From: Clostridiales bacterium
GTDB taxonomy: Bacteria > Bacillota > Clostridia > Christensenellales > Pumilibacteraceae
Direction of reading: 5' to 3'
Assembly (NCBI GenBank): GCA_022508485.1
Contig: JAFLVD010000008.1
Location: forward strand, 1-64,000
DNA length: 64,000 nucleotides
Every line of letters starts with the position of its first letter. Position 1 is the stretch's first letter. Positions 48,806 to 58,121 of the stretch are shown here, piece after piece. The translations under genes were made by a program, and so were the position numbers. A model generated the notes under the pieces. The model searched no databases and was not told where the DNA came from. It worked only from the letters and a program-made list of their open reading frames with translations.

Positions 48806-49888
48806 TTACTTCGTAGCTTCCTTGAGTTCGGCAAAATACTTGATTGTGCGAACCATCTGGCTGGTGTACGAATTTTCGTTGTCGTACCAGGAAACAACCT
48901 GAACCTCGTAGAGATCGTCGGCGATCTTGGCGACCATAGTCTGGGTCGCGTCGAACAGCGAGCCGTACTTCATGCCGATAACGTCGGACGAAACGATTTG
49001 ATCCTCGGTGTAGCCGTAGGACTCGCTCGAAGCGGCCTTCATTGCGGCGTTGATGCCCTCTTTGGTTACGTCCTTGCCCTTAACGACGGCGGTAAGAATG
49101 GTCGTCGAGCCGGTGGGAACGGGAACGCGCTGAGCGGAACCGATAAGCTTGCCGTTAAGCTCGGGGATAACGAGGCCGATTGCCTTTGCCGCGCCCGTCG
49201 AGTTGGGAACGATGTTAGCGGCGCCGGCGCGCGCACGGCGAAGGTCGCCCTTGCGGTGCGGACCGTCGAGAATCATCTGGTCGCCGGTGTAGGCGTGAAT
49301 GGTGCTCATGATACCCGACTGAATGGGTGCGTAATCGTTAAGCGCCTTAGCCATGGGTGCGAGGCAGTTGGTGGTGCAGGACGCCGCCGAGATGATGGTG
49401 TCGGTGGGTTTGAGCGTGTTTTCGTTAACGCTGTAAACTATGGTGGGAAGGTCGTTACCGGCAGGGGCCGAGATAATTACCTTTTTCGCGCCGGCGTCGA
49501 TATGCGCCTGCGCCTTATCCTTGCTGCAGTAGAAGCCGGTGCACTCGAGAACGACGTCTACTTTAAGCTTCTTCCACGGAAGCTCTTGCGCCTTAGGCAT
49601 GGCGTAGATGGTGATTTCCTTGCCGTCTACCGTGATAGAGCCGGGGGTAACGACCGTCTTTTTGTCCTCTGCCAAAACGGGCTCTTTGGACGAAACGGTG
49701 TGAAGATTTTCACCCATCTTGCCGCAGTAGCCGCCCTGAGCGGTGTCGTACTTGAGAAGATGCGCAAGCATCGCCGGGCTGGTAAGATCGTTTATAGCGA
49801 CGATCTCATAACCCTTCGCGCCGAACATCTGGCGAAACGCGAGACGACCGATGCGTCCGAATCCGTTGATTGCAACTTTGATTGCCAT
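48806..49888 (-). CDS. gap: Glyceraldehyde-3-phosphate dehydrogenase
   Basis: 360 residues, a little longer than the usual 335. Glycolytic oxidation of GAP to 1,3-bisphosphoglycerate. NAD-binding start [17 protein letters not shown]; catalytic cysteine in [62 protein letters not shown] near the end. ATG 49888 after GGAGG is chosen over an ATG 9 bases upstream. Strong codon bias, as expected for an abundant protein. Confidence 0.98.
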   Translation of the reverse strand: MAIKVAINGFGRIGRLAFRQMFGAKGYEIVAINDLTSPAMLAHLLKYDTAQGGYCGKMGENLHTVSSKEPVLAEDKKTVVTPGSITVDGKEITIYAMPKAQELPWKKLKVDVVLECTGFYCSKDKAQAHIDAGAKKVIISAPAGNDLPTIVYSVNENTLKPTDTIISAASCTTNCLAPMAKALNDYAPIQSGIMSTIHAYTGDQMILDGPHRKGDLRRARAGAANIVPNSTGAAKAIGLVIPELNGKLIGSAQRVPVPTGSTTILTAVVKGKDVTKEGINAAMKAASSESYGYTEDQIVSSDVIGMKYGSLFDATQTMVAKIADDLYEVQVVSWYDNENSYTSQMVRTIKYFAELKEATK

Positions 49889-50016
49889 TTGTAACAAACC
49901 TCCAATTTGTTTAAAAAATTTTTTATTTGAAGAGCAAACATTTGTATGTAATACGGCTTGTTTGCGCTGTCCCTATCATTATATCCCCTTTACGGGAATA
50001 AGTCAAATTGTTTTTA

Positions 50017-50787
50017 TTATTTTGCCGTTTGCTTTTTCTTGGACGAAGTCTTCTTAACCGGCTTTTTTTCTTCTACGGGCTTTACCTCTTCCGCCGGCTT
50101 TTCTTCGGGTTCTTCTTTAACCTCTTCCGCGGCGGCTTCCTCTTTAACCTCTTCCGTAGCGGTTTCTTCCTTCACCTCTTCTTCCGCAGGCTTTTCGGCT
50201 ACGGCATTTTCTTCGAGGTTCTGTTCGGTTTTTATTTCCTTTTCCGTCTCTTGCTTTTTCTCATCTGCGGAGGTGGTAACGTCCTCTGGTTGCGTGCGGT
50301 CGGCGGACTCTACCTTGCCGAGCAGGTAGCTGTAAACGTCGCTAAGCTTTGAGATTGAATTGTCTTTAAGCACTAAAACGATGTCCTTCCCCACATAAGC
50401 GAGAAGATACGTCTTTTTGTTTTTGAGTTTTGTTATTTCGCCGTAGCTAAGCTCGATGTTTTCCTGACCTTCGGTTATTATATCTATGCGCTCGTTCCCT
50501 ATTTTTACGGTGCGCTCGATTGTGTCGCTGACGACAAGCGCGCTTAGTACGAAGTTTTTGGGCGCGATAAGAAGAAGCACGGTACAAGCGAGAAGTATTG
50601 CGCCGAGCACAAGCAAAATTATGCCGAGCACCAATACGTCGGTGCGTACGTTTAATACTACCGCGGCAACGCCGGCGCCGATACCGAGAAGCGCTACAAC
50701 GAGGTACGGCACAAAGTACTGCCACATAATCGACTTATTGACTTTTTTCATGTCCGCGTCGGTTATTTTATATTTTAGTTCGAACAT
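50017..50787 (-). CDS. YcxB-like membrane protein with Lys/Glu repeat tail
   Basis: 256 residues. Two adjacent membrane helices around residues 24-75 (YLVVALLGIGAGVAAVVLN and LGIILLVLGAILLACTVLLLI). Residues 85-150 resemble the YcxB C-terminal domain (IDIITEGQENIELSYGEITKLKNKKTYLLAYVGKDIVLVLK). Residues 155-256 are low-complexity, with repeats of the type AEEVKEE and a basic end (KKTSSKKKQTAK). Function of YcxB proteins is unknown. Placed between gap and the M29 peptidase gene. Confidence 0.65.
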   Translation of the reverse strand: MFELKYKITDADMKKVNKSIMWQYFVPYLVVALLGIGAGVAAVVLNVRTDVLVLGIILLVLGAILLACTVLLLIAPKNFVLSALVVSDTIERTVKIGNERIDIITEGQENIELSYGEITKLKNKKTYLLAYVGKDIVLVLKDNSISKLSDVYSYLLGKVESADRTQPEDVTTSADEKKQETEKEIKTEQNLEENAVAEKPAEEEVKEETATEEVKEEAAAEEVKEEPEEKPAEEVKPVEEKKPVKKTSSKKKQTAK

Positions 50788-50808
50788 TATTTTCTCCTTT
50801 AACGATAA

Positions 50809-51927
50809 TTACTTTATAAGATTTTCGGGATTTAGGCCTTTAAGCTCGTCAAGAACGAAAAGCCCGTTTTCCCTTATGGTAACGCCGTCGAATATCACCT
50901 TGCCGCCGCCGGCGCCGCTCGACTGATTGAGAACAAGGTCCCAATGCACAGCCGAATCGTTGCCGTTGTACGCGTCGTCGTAGCTTGCGCCCGGCGTAAA
51001 GTGAATGGAACCGCATATCTTTTCGTCGAACAGAATGTCGCCTATCGCTTTTGTGATAAAGGGATTCAACCCGAACGAGAACTCTCCCACGTACTTCGCG
51101 CCGTCGTCGGTAGAAAAAATCGCATCCGACTTTGCCTTGTCAGAGCTGTCCGAACGGATTATCCTGCCGTCCTTAAATTCAAGTTCTACCCAGTCGAACT
51201 TGGTGCCGTTATACACAGTAGGCGTATTGTAGCGGATTACGCCGTTTACCGAGTTCTTAACGGGCGCGGTATATACTTCGCCGTCCGGGATATTCATATT
51301 GCCCGAGCATTTTACCGCGGGAATGCCTTTAATGGAAAATTTTAAATCGGTGCCCGGCGCGATAATGTGCACTTTATCGGTGCGTTCCATAAGCGCTTTA
51401 AGCGGATCCATAGCCTTATCCATTTTGCGGTAGTCGAGGTTACATACGTTAAAGTAGTAATCCTCGAACGCCTCGGTGGACATACATGCAAGCTGCGCCA
51501 TCGACGGGGACGGGTATCTCAATACGCACCAGCGCGTCTTTTTTACGCGGACGTCGTTATGTACGGGATGGTTGTACATGCTATTGTACATATCCATTTG
51601 CTTATCGGGGACGGACGAATCCTCGTAAGCGTTGTCCGCGCCGCGAAGCCCTATGTAGCAGTCCATATCGTTCATAAACGCCGCGTCGTGCTTTGCCCAC
51701 AGTTTAAGCTGTTTTTCGGTCGCACCATCGAGCAGCGCCGCGCGAACACGCTTATCTATATTCTTTACAAAAGGCAGAGCGCCCACGTCGTACGCCGCTT
51801 TTACGATTTCGACCACGAGCGGATACGGCACGTCGAACGCCTCGATAAGCACCTTGTCGCCTTTTTTTGCCGCGACGGAATAGTTAATAAGATTATGTGC
51901 CAGCTTTACGGCTCTTTCGTCCTTCAT
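50809..51927 (-). CDS. M29-family aminopeptidase (AmpS-like)
   Basis: 372 residues. Metal-dependent aminopeptidase of the thermophilic M29 family. Expected metal ligands are visible: the glutamate in NMNIPDGEVYTAP, the glutamate in GEFSFGLNPF, and the His/His/Asp set in GSIHFTPGASYDD ... NDSAVHWDLVL. ATG 51927 follows GGAGGGG, so I drop a longer frame extending into the promoter. A strong minus-strand promoter precedes it. Confidence 0.93.
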   Translation of the reverse strand: MKDERAVKLAHNLINYSVAAKKGDKVLIEAFDVPYPLVVEIVKAAYDVGALPFVKNIDKRVRAALLDGATEKQLKLWAKHDAAFMNDMDCYIGLRGADNAYEDSSVPDKQMDMYNSMYNHPVHNDVRVKKTRWCVLRYPSPSMAQLACMSTEAFEDYYFNVCNLDYRKMDKAMDPLKALMERTDKVHIIAPGTDLKFSIKGIPAVKCSGNMNIPDGEVYTAPVKNSVNGVIRYNTPTVYNGTKFDWVELEFKDGRIIRSDSSDKAKSDAIFSTDDGAKYVGEFSFGLNPFITKAIGDILFDEKICGSIHFTPGASYDDAYNGNDSAVHWDLVLNQSSGAGGGKVIFDGVTIRENGLFVLDELKGLNPENLIK

Positions 51928-51943
51928 AACCCCTCCGAATTTA

Positions 51944-51972
51944 ATTATAATTCTTTCCGAAAAAAAAGTCAA
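51944..51972 (-). promoter_or_regulatory. Promoter for the M29 peptidase gene
   Basis: TTGACT (51972-51967), 17 bases, TATAAT (51949-51944) on the minus strand. Confidence 0.85.
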
Positions 51973-52000
51973 TAAAACAGTAGTCAAATCTTTGTAAATG

Positions 52001-52009
52001 TGCTATAAT
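52001..52009 (+). promoter_or_regulatory. Extended -10 promoter for fba
   Basis: TGCTATAAT (52001-52009) is an extended -10; the -35 position (TAGTCA) is poor. It lies 31 bases before the fba ATG. Confidence 0.7.
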
Positions 52010-52039
52010 GAAAAAAAAGATTTTCGGAGGTAAAATCAA

Positions 52040-52969
52040 ATGCCCTTAGTAACAACCAAGGATATGTTCGCCAAAGCATACGAAGGCGGCTACGCCATAG
52101 GTGCGTTCAACATCAACAACATGGAGACTATTCAGGGAATAGTCGAAGCCGGTAAGATAGAGAAGGCGCCGCTTATCCTTCAGGTTTCGTCAAGCGCGCG
52201 TAAGTACGCAAACTCCAAGTACCTCGTCAAGATGGTGCAGGCCGCCGTCGAAGATTCCGGTCTTCCCATCGCGCTTCACCTCGACCACGGCGACTCGTAC
52301 GACCTTTGCGTAGACTGCATTAAAGACGGCTTTACGTCCGTCATGATCGACGCGTCCAGCCATCCGCTTGCCGAAAATATTAAAATCACTTCCCAGGTCG
52401 TTAAATACGCACACGACCACGGCGTAGTGGTAGAGGCCGAGCTCGGAAGACTCGCAGGCATAGAGGACAACGTAAAGGTGTCCGAATCCGACGCGCTCTA
52501 CACCGACCCCGAGGAAGCCGCGGAATTTGTCGCAAAAACGGGCGTCGACTCACTCGCTATCGCTATCGGCACCAGCCACGGCGCGTTCAAGTTCAAGGGC
52601 GACGCTAAGCTTCGCTTCGACATTCTCGATAAGGTTGCCAAGCTTCTTCCCCGATTCCCTATCGTTCTTCACGGCGCGTCGTCCGTACTTCAGGACTACG
52701 TAAAGATGGTTAACGACTTCGGCGGATCCATGCCCGGCGCTAAGGGTATCCCCGAGGATATGCTCAGGAAGGCCTCGTCCATGGCGGTCTGCAAGATAAA
52801 CGTAGACTCCGACCTCCGCCTCGCCTTTACCGCCGCGGTAAGGAAGCACTTCTCGGAAAACCCCTCGCACTTCGACCCGAGACAATACCTCGGCGACGGC
52901 AGAGCGCTCGTTACCGAATGCGTAAGGCATAAGCTTGTACATGTTCTCGGCTGCGCCGGCAAAGCCTAA
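52040..52969 (+). CDS. fba: Class II fructose-1,6-bisphosphate aldolase
   Basis: 309 residues. Zinc-dependent glycolytic aldolase. AIGAFNINNMETIQGIVEA at the start, zinc ligands in LHLDHGDSYD, VVEAELGRLAGIED, and VLHGASSVL; SDLRLAFTAAVRKHF near the end. ATG 52040 follows GGAGG. A 128-bp imperfect palindrome begins directly after its stop codon and may serve in 3' end formation. Confidence 0.98.
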   Translation: MPLVTTKDMFAKAYEGGYAIGAFNINNMETIQGIVEAGKIEKAPLILQVSSSARKYANSKYLVKMVQAAVEDSGLPIALHLDHGDSYDLCVDCIKDGFTSVMIDASSHPLAENIKITSQVVKYAHDHGVVVEAELGRLAGIEDNVKVSESDALYTDPEEAAEFVAKTGVDSLAIAIGTSHGAFKFKGDAKLRFDILDKVAKLLPRFPIVLHGASSVLQDYVKMVNDFGGSMPGAKGIPEDMLRKASSMAVCKINVDSDLRLAFTAAVRKHFSENPSHFDPRQYLGDGRALVTECVRHKLVHVLGCAGKA

Positions 52970-53097
52970 TTTTTAGCGCGTATATGCTGCGGTATGCGGC
53001 GTTAATCTTCGCGGCGTCTTGGGTCATGTAGGTGGGTCTACACTCCCCTTCGCCGCCGCTCGATTGCCTTGCCTACCTTGCATCTACACGCTAAAAA
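52970..53097. repeat. 128-bp imperfect palindromic element, copy 2 (between fba and pfkA)
   Basis: Left end TTTTTAGCGCGTATATGC (52970-52987) and right end GCATCTACACGCTAAAAA (53080-53097) are inverted repeats with 16 of 18 matches. Further in, GCGGCG (53011-53016) pairs with CGCCGC (53051-53056), and at the centre TGTAG-GTGGGT-CTACA (53027-53042). The 26 bases 53022-53047 recur exactly, in reverse, at 10054-10079. The whole unit would fold as one long hairpin. It sits between two convergent genes. Confidence 0.8.
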
Positions 53098-53132
53098 GCA
53101 CAACTAAAAACTTAAAAACTGTACATAAATAA

Positions 53133-53160
53133 AAAATCGGCTCGGATTCGAGTCGATTTT
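53133..53160 (-). terminator. pfkA terminator
   Basis: AAAATCGGCTCG (53133-53144), loop GATT, CGAGTCGATTTT (53149-53160) with one G-T-type mismatch; minus strand continues TTTTTTATTT. Confidence 0.88.
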
Positions 53161-53183
53161 TGTTTTTCTTATTTTCGGCGGAA

Positions 53184-54152
53184 TTATCGGCTTACAATCT
53201 GCGCCGTTTCGTAAAGCTCGAGGTTGAACTTTTTCTTCATACTGCAACCCTCGACAATATCCATGTCGTAGATTTCGTTCTGACGGATACCTACAATACG
53301 GTTGCCAATCCCCTTTTGCAATAGCTGAACGGCGTGCACGCCGAAGCAGGTACCGAGATACCTGTCGCGGCACGACGGGCTTCCGCCGCGCTGAATGTGG
53401 CCGAGCACCGTCGATTTTACGGTGAGCGCGGTGCGCTCGGATAGCTCGGCTTTAAGCTCGGGCGCACGTCCGGCGCCTTCCGCAAGCACGATTATTCCGC
53501 TTGTCTTGTCGCTTGCGCGGCTGCCGCCGAGAATGTCTACGATTTCGTCAATCGTAATCTTATGCTCGGGAACGATAATAACTTCCGCGCCGCCGCAGAT
53601 GCCGGTATACAGCGCGAGGTCGCCGCAGTTTCTGCCCATAACCTCTATTATCGAAACGCGCTCGTGCGAGCTCATTGTATCGCGGATTTTGTTTATCGCG
53701 TCGAGAATCGTGTTGCACGCCGTGTCGAAGCCGAGCGTATAATCGGTATACGCAAGGTCGTTATCTATCGTGCCGGGAATACCTATCGACGGGAAGCCGT
53801 GGTCGGTTAGCGCCTTTGCGCCCATAAACGAGCCGTCGCCGCCTATTACGATAAGTCCGTCTATCTTATTGGCTTTAAGGTTTTTAATGGCCTTTTGCTG
53901 CCCTTCCTCGGTCTTAAACTCGAGGCAGCGCGCGGTTTTAAGGATAGTACCGCCGCGGTGGATAATGTCGGACACGCTGCGCATATTCATGGGAACGAAA
54001 AGATTGTCCAAAAGGCCCTGGAAGCCGCGTTCTACGCCGTAAACCTCCAAGCCCATACCTATGCCGTAGCGCACGACCGCGCGTATAGCGGCGTTCATTC
54101 CGGGCGCGTCGCCGCCGCTTGTAAGTACTGCTATTCTCTTTACCTTGTTCAT
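53184..54152 (-). CDS. pfkA: ATP-dependent 6-phosphofructokinase
   Basis: 322 residues. Phosphorylates fructose-6-phosphate. AVLTSGGDAPGMNAAIRAVVR; GGDGSFMGA; the catalytic TIDNDLAYTDYTLGFDTA; VIEVMGRNCGDLA; and LGHIQRGGSPSCRDR. The GGDGS pattern (Gly rather than Asp variant of PPi enzymes) suggests ATP use. Lies after dnaE on the same strand; a dnaE-pfkA order is common in Clostridia. A -10 TATAAT is present at 54216-54211, with a weak -35. Confidence 0.97.
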   Translation of the reverse strand: MNKVKRIAVLTSGGDAPGMNAAIRAVVRYGIGMGLEVYGVERGFQGLLDNLFVPMNMRSVSDIIHRGGTILKTARCLEFKTEEGQQKAIKNLKANKIDGLIVIGGDGSFMGAKALTDHGFPSIGIPGTIDNDLAYTDYTLGFDTACNTILDAINKIRDTMSSHERVSIIEVMGRNCGDLALYTGICGGAEVIIVPEHKITIDEIVDILGGSRASDKTSGIIVLAEGAGRAPELKAELSERTALTVKSTVLGHIQRGGSPSCRDRYLGTCFGVHAVQLLQKGIGNRIVGIRQNEIYDMDIVEGCSMKKKFNLELYETAQIVSR

Positions 54153-54285
54153 ATTTTCACCTGAAAACCTTGTCTGGTTGTAATAGTATCTTTATAATTT
54201 CTTGCAATATATTATAACATACGTTTCGCTAAAAATAAAGCACTATTTATAAAGTTTTAAGCGGTTTTTTTCGCGTTTACTGAGA

Positions 54286-57200
54286 CTAATTTAATTTAAC
54301 GTTTTCCTCTCCGACGAGAGCGCACAGCTCGGCTACGGAAGCGCCGCAAATAGATATTCTGTAATCCATGCGGTAAAGCTTTCCGCTTGCGGTATCTTTA
54401 ACGTACACGTAGTCGTTACCGGGGTATTCGTCCGCAATTTCTCTAAGCTCTGCCTGAATTTCCCTGTCGTTCACGTCGATAACCAGGCACACCTTTTTGG
54501 TATTGGCGTCGCTCGCGCTGAACACCGAAATGTCGTCAACAAAAACGGACACTCCGTTGTCGCTGTCCTTTACCGTGCCGGTAACGGAAACGACGGTATT
54601 CTTTTGCCAGAGCGGACGAAGCTTTTCGTACGTCTTACCGAAGCACACAAGCTCTACCGAGCCGTACAAGTCTTCGAGAACGGCCGTACCCATGGTGTTA
54701 CCCTTTTTGGTAATCTTATGGACCGTTTCGGTCAACATTCCGCCGAGCGTTATTTTCGTATCGCTTCTCGGAAAATCCTCCGAGCCGGGGGTAAGCATGG
54801 AAGTGTTGTATTTGTACGTTTTAAGCTTATCGATATAAGCGGACAACGGATGCCCGGACAGATACAGTCCGGCGACGTCCTTTTCCATTTTGTACTTGTA
54901 GTCGGGCGGATATTCGTCAAGCTCGGGATAAACGAAATCCTCTTGTATCTCGGGCATGACGTCGAAAAATGACACCTGACCGCGCATCTTTGCCTCTCTC
55001 TTTTTTGCGGCCTTATCCATAACGGCGCCGTACGAGGCAATAAGCACGGAACGCTTCTTGTTAAAGCAATCGAACGCGCCGGCATAAATAAGCGATTCTA
55101 TCATTTTGCGGTTTACAAGGCTCTTTCCGGTCTCGAGGTCGTCCATACGCGATACGAATTCGACAAAATCCTTGTATTCGCCGTTTCTGTTTCGCTCTTC
55201 TATTATTCTGTTTATATTGTCGCCGCCAACGCCTTTTATTCCGCCGAGCCCTATACGCACCGCGCCGTTTTCCACGCTGTATTCCGCAACCGACTTGTTT
55301 ATGCTCGGCGGCAAAACCTTTATGCCTGCTTCTTTCATGTAGGTAAGGTAGTGAGTAAGCTCGTTCAGCTTCGAGATACGGTTGTTTAGGATGGCGGCAA
55401 AAAACTCGACCGGGTGGTAGCGTTTGAGCCATGCGGTTTGATAAGTAAGGTACGCATACGCCGCGGCGTGGGACTTATTGAAGCCGTAGGAAGCAAACTT
55501 CATCAGCATGTCGTAAAGCTCGTTTGCCTTATCCTCGGGAATTCCGTTCTTAACACACCCTTTTACGCCCGTTTTGGGATTGCCGTGTACAAAATACTTC
55601 CGCTCTTCCTCCATCTCTTTTTCTTTCTTTTTGCTCATCATCTTACGGATAGCGTCCGCACCGCCCATTGAGTAGCCGGCAAGCGAGCGAGCGATTTCCA
55701 TAACCTGCTCTTGGTAGACGATAACGCCGTAAGTAACGTCGAGAATGGGTTTAAGCTTTTCGTGAAGGTATTTTATATTATCCTTATTTTTGCGGTTGTT
55801 TATATAGGTGGGGATTTCGTCCATAGGACCCGGTCGGTACAGCGATATACCAGCTATAATCTCTTCGAGCTTGGTTGGTTTAAGGTCGCGCATAAAGTTT
55901 TTCATTCCGCCCGATTCCAGCTGGAACACCGCCTCGGTGTCGCCGGCGCCTATAAGACCGTAAACGTTTTGGTCGTCGTAGTCGATTTCGAACATATCGA
56001 CGTCCTTGCCGGTGGACTGCTTTATGTAGTCGCACGCCTTTTTAATGTCGGTAAGAGTCGTAAGCCCGAGGAAGTCCATTTTAAGAAGTCCGAGCTTTTC
56101 GTCTATTACCATGTCGTACTGCGTTACGGCAATCTCTTCGTTTGTTAGCGCAAGCGGAACGTGGTCGTCTATCGGGTCGCGGCAGATAATAACGCCTGCC
56201 GCGTGCATACCTATCTGGCGCGGCATACCCTCCACCTTTTCCGCCATGTCGAGTATTCGTTTGGCCGCCGGGTTGCTCTCGTACAAATCGATAAGCTCTT
56301 TAACGCCTACGTTTTTCCCTTCCTTGTCCGGCTTTTTGCCGAGAAGCTGAGCGATGTGCAGCTTTTCCGCGCCGCCCGGAATCATCTTGGTTATATTGTT
56401 AACCTCGGAGAATTCCATGCTGAACACCCTGCCGACGTCCTTTATGGCCGCCTTTGTGGCGAGCGTGCCGAACGTCGCAATCTGCGAAACGTTGGGTTTT
56501 CCGTATTTTCGGGTAACGTAATCGATAACCTCGCCGCGGCGGTCGACGCAAAAGTCTATATCGAAGTCGGGGTTGCTGACGCGCTCGGGATTTAAAAATC
56601 TCTCGAAGTACAGCTGATATTTTAGCGGATCGATTTTCGTTATGCCGATAGCGTAAGCTATGATACTTCCGGCGCCGCTGCCTCGACCGGGGCCTACCGG
56701 TATACCCTGCGACTCGGCGTAGTGGATAAAGTCCCACACGATAAGGAAGTAGTCGACAAACTTCATTCTCTCGATAACGGACAGCTCGTAATTGGCGCGC
56801 TCGAGTATCTCGTCGGTTACCTCGCTGTACCTCTTTTTAAGTCCGTCAAAGGTGAGCTTCCTGAGATACTCGACGCTCGTCATTCCGTCTGGCGGCGTGT
56901 AGCTCGGCAAAAGCGGCTCTTTTGCGATAAAGTACGGATCGCACTTTTCGGCTATTTCGAGCGTAGTGTCGAGCGCTTCCTCCTGCCCGGGAAGCGCTTC
57001 CAGCATCTCGTCGTAGTTTTTAAGGTAAAATTCGCGCGTCGGGAAATACTTGTCCTCGGACAGCGTAGCGGCGGAATCGCCCACGTCGTCGTTTATGTCT
57101 ACGGTGGAATGGAAGGATATTGCCATCAGCACCTTTTGCATTTCCGAATCTTCCTTGCGAAGATAGTGCGCGTCGTTGGTGGCAACCGTCTTTACTCCGT

Positions 57201-57843
57201 TCTTTTTTGCAAGCTCTATGAGGTGCGGAAGCACCAATTTTTGCTCGTCGATATTGTGGTTTTGCAGTTCTACGTAAAAATCGTCGCCGAAAACGGCCTT
57301 GAACTTTTTAATCCAATTATCGGCCGTCTCGTAGTCCTTTTTGAGTATTGCCTGCGGAATAACGCCGGCAAGGCACGCCGAAAGACAAATAAGCCCCTCG
57401 CTGTGCTTTTTTATAAGCTCAAAGTCGACGCGCGGCTTATAGTACACGCCCTCGACGTACCCTGCCGATACGATTTTAACAAGGTTGTGGTACCCGACCC
57501 CGTTTTTGCACAGCAAAACAAGGTGGTTGAGCTTAGGAGGCGCGCCCGTCGCGCTTTTGGTTTTTTGGTGCATGTCGTCGGTCATGTACACCTCGCATCC
57601 GACTATGGGCTTAACCTTAAACGGTATGCGTTTTTTCATGAAGTCGAAGAAATCCTCGTCGGGATTGGTGTACTTTGCCGCCGCCATTAAAAATTCGATA
57701 GTGGCGTACATATTGCCGTGGTCGGTCATGGCGACCGCCGGTATACCCAGAGAATCGCATACGCCGAAAACCTTGTCGGTGCGGACCGCGCCGTCAAGAA
57801 GCGAATACTCTGTGTGAACGTGTAAATGCGCAAACGGTTTCAT
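54286..57843 (-). CDS. dnaE: DNA polymerase III alpha subunit (DnaE)
   Basis: 1185 residues. N-terminal PHP domain (FAHLHVHTEYSLLDG, then MTDHGNMYATIEF). Palm motifs GPGRGSGAGSIIAYAIGIT and NPDFDIDFCVDRR give the catalytic aspartates. Fingers and tau-binding regions follow, with an HhH and a C-terminal OB domain (TLGGMLTETVHKITKKGNTMGTAVLEDL). There is no embedded exonuclease, so this is DnaE, not PolC. ATG 57843 is chosen; a GTG 9 bases upstream is inside the GAGGTGAG ribosome site. Own strong promoter. Confidence 0.97.
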   Translation of the reverse strand: MKPFAHLHVHTEYSLLDGAVRTDKVFGVCDSLGIPAVAMTDHGNMYATIEFLMAAAKYTNPDEDFFDFMKKRIPFKVKPIVGCEVYMTDDMHQKTKSATGAPPKLNHLVLLCKNGVGYHNLVKIVSAGYVEGVYYKPRVDFELIKKHSEGLICLSACLAGVIPQAILKKDYETADNWIKKFKAVFGDDFYVELQNHNIDEQKLVLPHLIELAKKNGVKTVATNDAHYLRKEDSEMQKVLMAISFHSTVDINDDVGDSAATLSEDKYFPTREFYLKNYDEMLEALPGQEEALDTTLEIAEKCDPYFIAKEPLLPSYTPPDGMTSVEYLRKLTFDGLKKRYSEVTDEILERANYELSVIERMKFVDYFLIVWDFIHYAESQGIPVGPGRGSGAGSIIAYAIGITKIDPLKYQLYFERFLNPERVSNPDFDIDFCVDRRGEVIDYVTRKYGKPNVSQIATFGTLATKAAIKDVGRVFSMEFSEVNNITKMIPGGAEKLHIAQLLGKKPDKEGKNVGVKELIDLYESNPAAKRILDMAEKVEGMPRQIGMHAAGVIICRDPIDDHVPLALTNEEIAVTQYDMVIDEKLGLLKMDFLGLTTLTDIKKACDYIKQSTGKDVDMFEIDYDDQNVYGLIGAGDTEAVFQLESGGMKNFMRDLKPTKLEEIIAGISLYRPGPMDEIPTYINNRKNKDNIKYLHEKLKPILDVTYGVIVYQEQVMEIARSLAGYSMGGADAIRKMMSKKKEKEMEEERKYFVHGNPKTGVKGCVKNGIPEDKANELYDMLMKFASYGFNKSHAAAYAYLTYQTAWLKRYHPVEFFAAILNNRISKLNELTHYLTYMKEAGIKVLPPSINKSVAEYSVENGAVRIGLGGIKGVGGDNINRIIEERNRNGEYKDFVEFVSRMDDLETGKSLVNRKMIESLIYAGAFDCFNKKRSVLIASYGAVMDKAAKKREAKMRGQVSFFDVMPEIQEDFVYPELDEYPPDYKYKMEKDVAGLYLSGHPLSAYIDKLKTYKYNTSMLTPGSEDFPRSDTKITLGGMLTETVHKITKKGNTMGTAVLEDLYGSVELVCFGKTYEKLRPLWQKNTVVSVTGTVKDSDNGVSVFVDDISVFSASDANTKKVCLVIDVNDREIQAELREIADEYPGNDYVYVKDTASGKLYRMDYRISICGASVAELCALVGEENVKLN

Positions 57844-57910
57844 TTTTCTCACCTCTCATCTTTATTCCGATATCTAACCGTTACAAAATCCTTTTTCGTG
57901 TCGGATAATT

Positions 57911-57939
57911 ATTCTATCACGATTAAAAAAAAGTGTCAA
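57911..57939 (-). promoter_or_regulatory. Promoter for dnaE
   Basis: TTGACA (57939-57934), 17 bases, TAGAAT (57916-57911) on the minus strand. Confidence 0.85.
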
Positions 57940-58003
57940 GAAGTATTCCGAGTTCGCTTGTACCGAAGTCGGTACACATTTACAAGTGCGCCGAAATTTT
58001 ACA

Positions 58004-58033
58004 CAAAAAAAGCCCGTTCGTAAGAACGAGCCT
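58004..58033 (-). terminator. Hairpin terminator after whiA
   Basis: GCCCGTTC (58012-58019) and GAACGAGC (58024-58031) pair with one G-U. On the minus strand it is followed by TTTTTTTGTG. A second small stem AAAGTC/GACTTT lies at 58046-58064. The rest of 57853-58121 shows only the dnaE promoter. Confidence 0.82.
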
Positions 58034-58121
58034 TTTATATTAACAAAGTCATAAGCGACTTTGTATTGTTATTATGCCGCGGAAAGCGTTTTTTATTCGC
58101 AGAGTTTAATTATTTTTTAAT

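Noticed and set aside
53141..53160. Possible tRNA T-arm (GGATTCGAGTC)
   Set aside because: It is part of the pfkA terminator stem. No acceptor or anticodon arms surround it. I found no tRNA elsewhere in the window.
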